64,000 nt of DNA, taken from Rhodopseudomonas palustris. Lineage in GTDB: Bacteria > Pseudomonadota > Alphaproteobacteria > Rhizobiales > Xanthobacteraceae. A program made the position numbers and the translations under genes. Below, piece by piece: positions 57,513 through 64,000 of the stretch. Within the stretch, counting starts at the first letter, position 1. Every line of letters begins with the position of its first letter. The notes under the pieces were generated by a model. It was not told where the DNA came from. It searched no databases and saw nothing but the letters and a program-made list of their open reading frames with translations. The stretch is from assembly GCF_003031265.1 (NCBI RefSeq), contig NZ_CP019966.1, positions 4,738,501 through 4,802,500 on the forward strand, read 5' to 3'.

Positions 57513-57926
57513 TCAAACCACAGGTGTGGTGCGCTCGTCGTTCCAGGACAGCCCGAACTGATCCAGCCCTTCGGCGAGATAATCACCGAGCAGCGGCTCG
57601 CCGAGCAGATAGCGCGCGGTACGCCCGTTGCGCCCCTCGGCGGCTTCGCGGCGGAGATCGTCCCACTCCTCGATGCTGCCGTCGCCGCGGCCGAGCCGCA
57701 TCAGCGCCACCAAGTCAATCTCCTCTTCCTCGGTCATCGCGCTGATGAAGCCGGCGATCTCCTGAACAACCGGGTCTTCGCCGGTGTCTTCGAGCACGTC
57801 CACCATGTTGTCGTCGGCGCCATTCGACCCGGAATCGGCATCGGCGTCGCCTTCCTTGACGTCGAATTCACGCGCCTTCTCGATCAGAAACGCGACCTTG
57901 TCGGTCGAAATCGCGAGCTCGGGCAT
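57513..57926 (-). CDS. DUF3775-type protein
   Basis: 137 residues, acidic. LAISTDKVAFLIEKAREFDV and MTEEEEIDLVALMRLGRG, then EWDDLRREAAEGRNGRTARY and LLGEPLLGDYLAEGLDQFGL match the DUF3775 pattern of alphaproteobacteria. Function unknown. Good AGGAAAGAC ribosome site. Divergent from the MBL-fold gene. Confidence 0.85.
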   Translation of the reverse strand: MPELAISTDKVAFLIEKAREFDVKEGDADADSGSNGADDNMVDVLEDTGEDPVVQEIAGFISAMTEEEEIDLVALMRLGRGDGSIEEWDDLRREAAEGRNGRTARYLLGEPLLGDYLAEGLDQFGLSWNDERTTPVV

Positions 57927-58066
57927 CGTCTTTCCTCCGTCGTGGCGCGGGTTTCGCTCTCCGGCGCGCGCGAACTAACGCACTGCAGCGCGAGATGATC
58001 CATTGCGCCTCAAGCGCAAAACCCGCATGTTTGGGCAAAATACGAAAAGCCCGGGAGAAACGTGGG

Positions 58067-58915
58067 ATGGTCTGGACCATCGGCAAGGTCAAAATCACAA
58101 AAATCGTCGAGATGGAGTTGACCGGAGGCACCCGGTTCATCCTGCCGCAAGCCACCCCCCAGGAAATTCAGGCCATGCCGTGGCTGATACCGCAGTTCGC
58201 CAGCCCCGAAGGCCGGCTGACGATGTCGGTGCACAGCTGGGTGGTGGAAACGCCGAGCCGGCGGATCCTGGTCGATACCTGCATCGGCAACGACAAGCAG
58301 GGCCGCGGCGTGCCGCACTGGAACGGGCTGGACAAGCCGTACCTGCAGGATCTGGCCAAGGCCGGTTACCCGGCGGACAGCATCGACACGGTGATCTGCA
58401 CCCATCTGCACGTCGACCACGTCGGCTGGAACACCAAGCTGGTCGACGGCCAGTGGGTGCCGACCTTCCCCAACGCACGCTATCTGTTCGGCCGCATCGA
58501 ATACGAGTACTGGAAGAAGCACTCCACCGACGCGGCCCACGCCGCGGTGTTCGCCGACTCGGTCGAACCGGTGATCGATGCCGGCGTCGTCGATCTGGTC
58601 GGCAGTGATGCCCAGATCGCCGATGAGATCACATTGATCCCGACGCCCGGCCACAGCCCCGGCCACATCGCGCTGCACATTCGCTCCGAGGGCGAAGAGG
58701 CGGTGCTGTCGGGCGACGTCGCGCATCATCCTTGCCAGATGGTGCGGCTGGACTGGTCGTCGAGCTTCGATACCGACGGGCTGCAATCGATCGAAACGCG
58801 ACGCCGCCTGTTCTCGCGCTTTGCCGATACGCCGACGCTGCTGTTCGGCGGGCATTTCGGTCCCGGCCGGATCATCCGCGACGGCGACGCTTTCCGCCTC
58901 GTGGCGCCGTCATGA
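58067..58915 (+). CDS. MBL-fold metallo-hydrolase
   Basis: 282 residues from the ATG at 58067 (MVWTIGKVKITKIVEMELTG); the upstream in-frame ATG at 57995 is less likely. The metal motif HxHxDH appears as ICTHLHVDHVGW, further ligands in PGHSPGH and GDVAHH, then GGHFGPG. This is the full set of the metallo-beta-lactamase fold. Substrate is unknown. A FAH-family gene follows 109 bases downstream with no strong terminator between, so they may be linked. Confidence 0.9.
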   Translation: MVWTIGKVKITKIVEMELTGGTRFILPQATPQEIQAMPWLIPQFASPEGRLTMSVHSWVVETPSRRILVDTCIGNDKQGRGVPHWNGLDKPYLQDLAKAGYPADSIDTVICTHLHVDHVGWNTKLVDGQWVPTFPNARYLFGRIEYEYWKKHSTDAAHAAVFADSVEPVIDAGVVDLVGSDAQIADEITLIPTPGHSPGHIALHIRSEGEEAVLSGDVAHHPCQMVRLDWSSSFDTDGLQSIETRRRLFSRFADTPTLLFGGHFGPGRIIRDGDAFRLVAPS

Positions 58916-58960
58916 CAAAGCATGGCGACGCGGCGCATAGCGTGCCGGCGCGGCCATGTA

Positions 58961-58970
58961 TTGAATTCAA
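58961..58970. promoter_or_regulatory. Short palindrome upstream of the FAH-family gene
   Basis: TTGAATTCAA, a perfect 10-base palindrome in an AT-rich patch, about 55 bases before the 59025 start. It could be an operator or chance; weak support. Confidence 0.3.
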
Positions 58971-59024
58971 CTCACTACTGATCCATCACTTAGGCAGCCT
59001 GCAAAACTGCGGAGGACACGCGGG

Positions 59025-59867
59025 ATGAAGCTTGTTCGTTATGGTGCTATCGGCCACGAGAAGCCCGGCCTGATCGATAAAGACGGCCAGCTACGCGATC
59101 TGTCCGGGCAGATCGCCGACCTTGCAGGCGACGCGTTTTCGCCCGCAGGCCTTGCCAAACTCGCTGCGCTCGATGTCGCCGGACTGCCCGCCGTGCCCGG
59201 CCATCCGCGGCTTGGCTCGCCGGTCGGCGGAGCACCGAAATTCATCGCGATCGGCCTGAACTACGCCGACCACGCCGCCGAAGCCAACATGCCGATCCCG
59301 GCCGAGCCGATCGTGTTCATGAAGGCCAACAATTCGCTGTGCGGGCCGAACGACGACGTCGAACAGCCGCGCGGCTCGACCAAGCTTGATTGGGAAGTCG
59401 AGCTCGCGGTGATCATCGGCAGCCGCGCCAAATATGTCAGCGAAGCCGACGCGCTCAACTACGTCGCGGGCTATGCGGTGTGCAACGACGTCTCCGAGCG
59501 CAACTTCCAGCTCGAGCGGGTCGGGCAATGGACCAAGGGCAAGTCGCACGACACTTTCGGCCCGCTCGGCCCCTGGGTCGTCACCAAGGATGAGATCGCC
59601 GACGTGCACAAGCTGGGGATGTGGCTCGACGTCAACGGCAAGCGCTGCCAGACCGGCTCGACCGCGACCATGATCTTCAACGTGCCGAAGATCGTGTCGT
59701 ATCTGTCGGAGCTGATGACGCTGATGCCCGGCGACATCATCACCACAGGCACGCCGCCCGGCGTCGGCATGGGCAAGAAGCCGCCGCAATTCCTCAATGT
59801 CGGCGACGTCGTCACCCTCGGCATCGAAGGCCTCGGCGAGCAAAAACAGACCATCGTGGCGGCGTAA
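59025..59867 (+). CDS. Fumarylacetoacetate hydrolase family protein
   Basis: 280 residues. Starts MKLVRYGAIGHEKPGLIDKD with the FAH-type N-terminal domain and continues with the catalytic part: IGLNYADHAAEANMPIP, LDWEVELAVIIG, YAVCNDVSERNFQ and GDIITTGTPPGVGMG. Metal-binding acidic residues of the family are present (DWEVELAV). Members hydrolyse or decarboxylate beta-diketo or hydroxy-acids. The actual substrate is not known; neighbours (MBL fold and GST) suggest a small catabolic or detoxification cluster. Confidence 0.93.
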   Translation: MKLVRYGAIGHEKPGLIDKDGQLRDLSGQIADLAGDAFSPAGLAKLAALDVAGLPAVPGHPRLGSPVGGAPKFIAIGLNYADHAAEANMPIPAEPIVFMKANNSLCGPNDDVEQPRGSTKLDWEVELAVIIGSRAKYVSEADALNYVAGYAVCNDVSERNFQLERVGQWTKGKSHDTFGPLGPWVVTKDEIADVHKLGMWLDVNGKRCQTGSTATMIFNVPKIVSYLSELMTLMPGDIITTGTPPGVGMGKKPPQFLNVGDVVTLGIEGLGEQKQTIVAA

Positions 59868-59879
59868 GGATATCCACGA

Positions 59880-59998
59880 CGTCATTGCGAGCGAAGCCAA
59901 GCAATCCAGCGCCATTCGCGCGAGACTGGATTGCTTCGTCGCGGAGCCTGTGCCCGGACGGCGCGGAGCGCCGATCCGGGTGCTCCTCGCAATGACGG
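59880..59998. repeat. Dispersed palindromic repeat, family B, copy 6 (with insertion)
   Basis: CGTCATTGCGAGCGAAGCCA and GCTCCTCGCAATGACGG arms, with about 40 extra bases in the right half (GCGGAGCCTGTGCCCGGACG...). It lies between the FAH-family and GST genes. Confidence 0.85.
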
Positions 59999-60037
59999 CG
60001 AAAGCAAACAACGCTTCGTCCCTGAGGATCTTATCTG

Positions 60038-60655
60038 ATGAAACTCACCTTCTCCCAAGCCTCGCCGTTCGCCCGCAAGGTGCGGATCGCGGCGATCGAA
60101 CTCGGACTGATCGACCATATCGAGTTCGTGTCGGCGACCGTGATCCCGGCGCAGGCCAACGAGCCGTATATGCGCGAGGTCAACCCGCTGAAGAAGCTGC
60201 CGGCGCTGATCCTCGACAATGGCGAGGTGATCGTCGACTCCTACGTGATCGCCGAATATCTCGACGACCTCGCCGGCGGCGGCAAGCTGATCCCGGTGTC
60301 GGGCGCGGAGCGCTGGCGGGTGAAGAGCGATCACTCGCTGCTGCAGGGCATGCTGGATTCGATGCTGCTGTGCCGCTACGAAAAGCTGGTGCGGCCGAAG
60401 GAACTGTTCTGGCAGGGCTGGTACGACGATCACTGGGCGCGGGCCTGGGCCGGCATGGCGCGGTTCGATCGCGACACCGCGATGCTGAACGGGCCACTGA
60501 CGATCGCCCAGATCGCGCTCACCTGCGTGCTCGGCTACGCCGACTTCCGCTTTCCGGATTGCGGCTGGCGCGCGGCCTATCCCAATCTCGATGCGTTCTT
60601 CCAGCGGATGTCGCAGCGCGAGTCGGTGAAGGTGTCGGTACCGCCGGCGGCCTGA
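60038..60655 (+). CDS. Glutathione S-transferase family protein
   Basis: 205 residues. The thioredoxin-like N-terminal domain has SQASPFARKVRIAAIELGLI, PLKKLPALILDNGEVIVDSY with the cis-Pro, and IAEYLDDLAGG. The helical C-terminal domain has ILDLI-like helices ending at DAFFQRMSQRESVKVSVPP. A serine (SPFARK) may fill the catalytic position. It follows the FAH-family gene; the combination resembles small detoxification clusters, but the substrate is not known. Confidence 0.9.
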   Translation: MKLTFSQASPFARKVRIAAIELGLIDHIEFVSATVIPAQANEPYMREVNPLKKLPALILDNGEVIVDSYVIAEYLDDLAGGGKLIPVSGAERWRVKSDHSLLQGMLDSMLLCRYEKLVRPKELFWQGWYDDHWARAWAGMARFDRDTAMLNGPLTIAQIALTCVLGYADFRFPDCGWRAAYPNLDAFFQRMSQRESVKVSVPPAA

Positions 60656-60667
60656 GCCGCAGCCCGC

Positions 60668-61219
60668 CTAGTCGAACAGGCTGGGCGTGTAGTTGACGGC
60701 GGCGCCCTCAATCGCCAGCAGCTTCAGCTTGGTGGTGACGCCGCCATTGGCCGAGAAGCCGCCGGGCTTGTCCCCGGCGGCGAGCACGCGGTGGCACGGC
60801 ACGATGATCGGGCATGGATTGCGCCCCAACGCCTGCCCGACCTCACGCGACAGCTCGACGCCGCCGAGCTGCTTGGCGATGTCGCCATAGGTCAGCGTCT
60901 TGCCGGCCGGAATGCCGCGAGCGATGTCGTAGACCCGGCGCTGAAACGCCGAGGTGCCGTCGAGATCAAGCTGAATGTCGGCGAAATCGATCGCGGCCCC
61001 TTCCAGCAGAGCGACGATGCCGTCGATCGCACGCTGCACGTCGGCCGGCGGAGCCGCTTCGGCGCTATCGGGGTGACGCTGGGTGATGCGGGCGCAGGTC
61101 TGCGCTTCGGTCGGCTGCGGCAACTGCACCGCCACGATTCCGCGCGCGCCCCAAACGATGCCGCAGCGACCGATCGCTGTGTCGAACAGGGCATGGCTGT
61201 GCTGGGTCGTGGGCATCAT
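60668..61219 (-). CDS. ogt: Methylated-DNA--protein-cysteine methyltransferase
   Basis: 183 residues from the ATG at 61219 (a second ATG follows). It removes methyl groups from O6-methylguanine. The active-site motif is PCHRVLAAGD with the acceptor Cys, preceded by GRNPCPIIV and FQRRVYDIARGIPAGKTLTY with the DNA-binding helix. The N-terminal domain is short. No Ada-type metal-binding N-terminus, so Ogt type. Start codons further upstream are rejected because the intervening codons overlap the non-coding gap before the glycosyltransferase gene. Confidence 0.9.
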   Translation of the reverse strand: MMPTTQHSHALFDTAIGRCGIVWGARGIVAVQLPQPTEAQTCARITQRHPDSAEAAPPADVQRAIDGIVALLEGAAIDFADIQLDLDGTSAFQRRVYDIARGIPAGKTLTYGDIAKQLGGVELSREVGQALGRNPCPIIVPCHRVLAAGDKPGGFSANGGVTTKLKLLAIEGAAVNYTPSLFD

Positions 61220-61262
61220 AGCACCGAGATTACGTCCGCCGCGGCCGGCCGGCCACCCGATT

Positions 61263-61811
61263 TCAAGCCGCCGGGACGTGCTGCTCCAGACGGGTGGCGA
61301 CCGTGGCCAGCAGCTTTTTCGGGTCCGCCGGCAGCACATGGGCGCGGGCCGGATCGAAGTCGTAGGCGATATGATAGGCGTCGTGCTGGTCCTGGGTCAG
61401 GAACCACAGCTCGGTGCGGGACGCTGCGGCGAACACGCCGCGCTCCAGCGCCAGCCGGATTCGCTGCCGCGGCGGCCAGGCCCACAGCCGGTCGCGCAGG
61501 ATCGCCGCATCGTCGGCGACGTAATGAAAATCGGCGCCGGGCACCAGTTCGAACGACAGCAGCGCATCCGGTTGATGCGTACGGCGGTGCTCGCGGACCG
61601 CACGCGCGAAATTACGCGCCCGGCGGTGATTGGTGAGGCCGCGCGCCTTCACTTGAACGACCGTGATGCGGTCGAGCGGCTCTGGCGACGGGATCGTGGT
61701 GACGATGGTGACGTCGTGGCCGCGAGTGGCGAGATGGCGCGCGATAGCGATGCAATCGCGTTCTTTGCCGCTCTGCTTTTCGAGTTGGAAGACCGCCAGC
61801 AAGATTTTCAT
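61263..61811 (-). CDS. Stand-alone N-terminal half of a WaaG-like glycosyltransferase
   Basis: 182 residues. The pattern follows the N-terminal domain of WaaG (lipopolysaccharide core glucosyltransferase): MKILLAVFQLEKQSGKERDC, then RHLATRGHDVTIVT, the TNHRRARNFARAVREH segment, ELVPGADFHYVADDA and LWFLTQDQHDAYHIAYDFDP. These correspond in order to WaaG residues up to the hinge. The second Rossmann domain, which binds the nucleotide sugar, is absent, and the stop is followed after about 45 bases by the ogt gene. Either a truncated remnant or a dedicated acceptor-domain protein. I cannot tell which. Confidence 0.7.
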   Translation of the reverse strand: MKILLAVFQLEKQSGKERDCIAIARHLATRGHDVTIVTTIPSPEPLDRITVVQVKARGLTNHRRARNFARAVREHRRTHQPDALLSFELVPGADFHYVADDAAILRDRLWAWPPRQRIRLALERGVFAAASRTELWFLTQDQHDAYHIAYDFDPARAHVLPADPKKLLATVATRLEQHVPAA

Positions 61812-61922
61812 GACGCGGCGGTTGGTTCGCGACCGGTCGGGGTGACTTGACCGGGGGCTTATAGCGCGCCGGATCGGCGCGGCGCAACATTTCGGCCGCC
61901 GGGCTGATCCCCGACATCGGCG

Positions 61923-63068
61923 TCAGCCGGTTTTGCCTTGAGCAGCACGCTGCATCCGCTTGTGCCGCCGGCGCGACAGATACAGCAGAACGCCGGTCAC
62001 CCCGAACAATGGCATTGCCGCCGCCGCCAGCATGAACAGCAACTGACCGGGCCAGCCGAAAATGCTGCCGCGGTGGATGTCGAGCACGCGTGCCAATACC
62101 TTTTCGCCGATCGTCTTGTCGGCGTAGAGGTCAGCGGACAGGATTTGGCCAGTCCGACCGTCGATCCGCAATTCGTCATGCGCGCCGTCTCGGGCGTCGG
62201 TCAGCCAGGCGCGGACCCGCACGGTGCCGTCGCGTCCGGACGGCAGCGTCAGGCGTGCAGCCTCGAACCTGTCGCCACGCTCGGCCACGAGTGTCGCCCA
62301 GACGCGATCCAGCGAAACCGCTGCGGACGGCGCCTCAGGAACGGCAGGACGGTGTGGACGCTGCGTCGTGACCGGGGATCGTGCCAGAAGCCATGTCGCG
62401 GCGGCCTTGTACCAGTCGAACGACCACCACAGGCCGGTCAGCGTCATGATCAAATAGAGCAGCAACACCCAGGTTCCGATCACGGCGTGCAGCGACCGGT
62501 GCAGTCCGCGCCCGCGCAACTGCCAGTGCGGTTTCAGCCAGACCTTGATGCTGCCAGGGCGATGCGGCCATCGCAGCACCAGCCCGGTGAGCAGCATGGC
62601 CAGCAATCCGAGCGCGGCAATGGCGGTGACGGTCCGGCCGTAACCATTGCCGTCGCCCGGCAGCAACAACCAGCGGTGCAGCTTGCGGACCGTCGCAAAG
62701 AATGCGTCGGCGGCCGGATGGCCGAGACCGTCGCCGCTGTAGGGATCGACATAGAGTGGTGCGGGCCGAGTGTGATCCTGATTGCGCGCGAACCGGACCT
62801 CGGCGGCTGAGGTCGCGCTGCGCGGCACCGTGATCGACGCGACCGGATCTCCGCCGGCCTGCAGTTTCGCGAGCAGCGCGTCCAGCGATATCCTCGATGC
62901 AGCGTGCGGTGCGAGCTGGACGCGGCCGGCATCCAACGCGCCGCGGATCTCGTCCTCGAAACTCATCACCGCGCCGGTCAACGCCACCACCACCAGCACC
63001 GCCGCAAGCACCAATCCGGCAACGGAATGGAGCTGCAGCAGGATGGCCTTGAGCGCCGGGGCCCGCAT
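61923..63068 (-). CDS. PepSY-domain membrane protein, siderophore-linked
   Basis: 381 residues from the ATG at 63068. Four membrane segments are seen: LLQLHSVAGLVLAAVLVVVA, AIAALGLLAMLLTGLVLRWP, SLHAVIGTWVLLLYLIMTLT and LFMLAAAAMPLFGVTGVLLYL. PepSY-like periplasmic loops and the conserved His residues in LHRWLL and HRSLHAVIG fit the PepSY_TM group. Such proteins are often next to siderophore receptors and may reduce Fe(III)-siderophores. It starts 5 bases after the receptor stop, so the two form an operon. Confidence 0.88.
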   Translation of the reverse strand: MRAPALKAILLQLHSVAGLVLAAVLVVVALTGAVMSFEDEIRGALDAGRVQLAPHAASRISLDALLAKLQAGGDPVASITVPRSATSAAEVRFARNQDHTRPAPLYVDPYSGDGLGHPAADAFFATVRKLHRWLLLPGDGNGYGRTVTAIAALGLLAMLLTGLVLRWPHRPGSIKVWLKPHWQLRGRGLHRSLHAVIGTWVLLLYLIMTLTGLWWSFDWYKAAATWLLARSPVTTQRPHRPAVPEAPSAAVSLDRVWATLVAERGDRFEAARLTLPSGRDGTVRVRAWLTDARDGAHDELRIDGRTGQILSADLYADKTIGEKVLARVLDIHRGSIFGWPGQLLFMLAAAAMPLFGVTGVLLYLSRRRHKRMQRAAQGKTG

Positions 63069-63072
63069 CGAA

Positions 63073-64000
63073 CTAGAACTTGACCGTCGCGGCCAGCGAG
63101 AACCGCCGAGCGTCACCGACCGCGACGTTGAGGGTGTTGACGGCGGACGGATAGTACACGGTGTCGAACACGTTCTTGACGTTGAACTGATAGGTCACCG
63201 GGAACGGACCTGTCCGGGTCTCGTAGCTGGCGAAGATGTCGGCCACCGTGTAGGCGGGCAGCACGAAGGAATTGGTGCTGTCGCCGGGCCGATCGCCGAC
63301 ATAACGGGGGCCGCCGCCGACACGCAGCCGGCCGGGCAGCGCCGTGCCGAAATCGTAGACCAGGAATAGCGACGCGGTGTTCATCGCGACGTTCTGCAGC
63401 CGCTTGCCGACCAGCGCCGGATCCTCGGTGACGATCGCGTCGGTGTAGCCGTAGCTGGCGATCGTGCTCCAGTGGTCATCGAGCCGGCCGGTGACGTCGA
63501 ACTCGACGCCGCGTGAGCGGACCTTGCCGGCAGCGCGATATTCGTTGAGGCCGGTCGCGGCGTTGAACTGCGACACCAGCACGTTCTTCTTGTCGATGTC
63601 GTAGACCGCCAGCGTGCCCGACAGCCGCTTGTTCAGGTCGAACTTCAGGCCGGCTTCGTATTGCGTGCCTTCTTCCGGCGCGATGTTCGAGCCGATGACG
63701 AAGCCGCCGGTCAGCGGCGCAATGCTCGAGGTCGGCTGCAGCGACTGGGTGTAGCTGGCATAGAGCGAGACCTGATCGTTCAGCTTGAGGATGGCGCCGG
63801 CGAGCGGCAGCACCTTGCTGCCGTCGAGATTGGTGTTGGCGGTGAACGGCCGGCCGCGGCCGGCGAGTTGGTCGTATTCCATCCAGCGCAGGCCGCCGAC
63901 CAGCGCGAACCAGTTGGTGAGATGCAGCGTATCCTGCAGGAACAACGAGCGGGTCTCGAGCTGATCGGTCTGATTGCTGTCGGAGGGCGACACCGTGGTG
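63073..64000 (-). CDS. TonB-dependent siderophore receptor, C-terminal part
   Basis: The gene runs off the right edge; about 309 C-terminal residues are seen. Barrel strands include WFALVGGLRWMEYDQL, VSLYASYTQSLQPTSSIAPL, EEGTQYEAGLKFDLNKRLSG and VYDIDKKNVLV. The C-terminus is YYPSAVNTLNVAVGDARRFS then LAATVKF with the terminal Phe. These match the ferrichrome/FpvA-like TonB-dependent siderophore receptor group. Together with the PepSY protein it suggests iron-siderophore uptake. No plug domain or start is in the window. Confidence 0.9.
   Translation of the reverse strand, partial: TTVSPSDSNQTDQLETRSLFLQDTLHLTNWFALVGGLRWMEYDQLAGRGRPFTANTNLDGSKVLPLAGAILKLNDQVSLYASYTQSLQPTSSIAPLTGGFVIGSNIAPEEGTQYEAGLKFDLNKRLSGTLAVYDIDKKNVLVSQFNAATGLNEYRAAGKVRSRGVEFDVTGRLDDHWSTIASYGYTDAIVTEDPALVGKRLQNVAMNTASLFLVYDFGTALPGRLRVGGGPRYVGDRPGDSTNSFVLPAYTVADIFASYETRTGPFPVTYQFNVKNVFDTVYYPSAVNTLNVAVGDARRFSLAATVKF

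Noticed and set aside
58961..58970. TTGAATTCAA as a firm operator
   Set aside because: A 10-base palindrome in an AT-rich patch is expected by chance; kept only as a weak feature.

Overview
The window is about 64 kb of GC-rich alphaproteobacterial chromosome. Codon use, gene content and the dispersed palindromic repeats suggest the Nitrobacteraceae, most likely Rhodopseudomonas palustris or a close relative; this assignment is from memory of gene families, not from a search. Almost all of it is ordinary, densely coding chromosome. No rRNA, tRNA, CRISPR array or prophage was recognised. The only complete mobile element is one IS5-type insertion sequence.

Layout. 1-6.6 kb: the lspA start, ileS, an Xre/MbcA-type antitoxin with a frameshifted RES toxin, a sugar acetyltransferase, ribF and an RNase T2. 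6.7-8.1 kb: three small exported proteins. 8.2-14.1 kb: two copies of a [small DUF2946-like membrane protein + TonB-dependent receptor] module behind a Zur-like palindrome, probably an outer-membrane metal (zinc) uptake locus. 14.1-19.3 kb: GNAT, MscS channel, Nudix, metallophosphoesterase and small unknowns. 19.3-22.6 kb: isocitrate lyase (aceA) divergent from an ScfR/RamB-type acyl-CoA-responsive regulator. 22.8-30 kb: a lytic transglycosylase and a five-gene branched-chain-type ABC importer whose gene junctions carry repeats. 30.3-32 kb: a small membrane protein and an Old Yellow Enzyme. 32.3-41 kb, minus strand: a glycerol locus, glpR then glpD-S-T-P-Q-U-V, with a strong terminator at its end. 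41.2-42.4 kb: the IS5-type element inside a dispersed repeat. 42.5-48 kb: an adaptor-RND pump-TetR-flavin reductase operon with a palindromic operator. 48.1-54.1 kb: VOC protein, hybrid histidine kinase, CsbD behind an EcfG-like promoter, gamma-glutamyltransferase and SlyX. 54.2-61.8 kb: acyl-CoA synthetase, NTF2-like protein, Crp/Fnr regulator, DUF3775, MBL-fold hydrolase, FAH-family hydrolase, GST, Ogt and a stand-alone N-terminal half of a WaaG-like glycosyltransferase. 61.9-64 kb: a PepSY membrane protein and the C-terminal part of a TonB siderophore receptor that runs off the window.

The observations I rate highest are these: the two glycerol-importer ATPases carry complementary defects, predicting one intact and one degenerate ATP site; the metal-uptake module is duplicated and has an intergenic hairpin at the same place in each copy; the RES toxin has two compensating frameshifts next to an intact antitoxin; the half-length WaaG-like protein; and an IS that has split a copy of a dispersed repeat. 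At least six families of intergenic palindromic repeats occur here, including inside operons.
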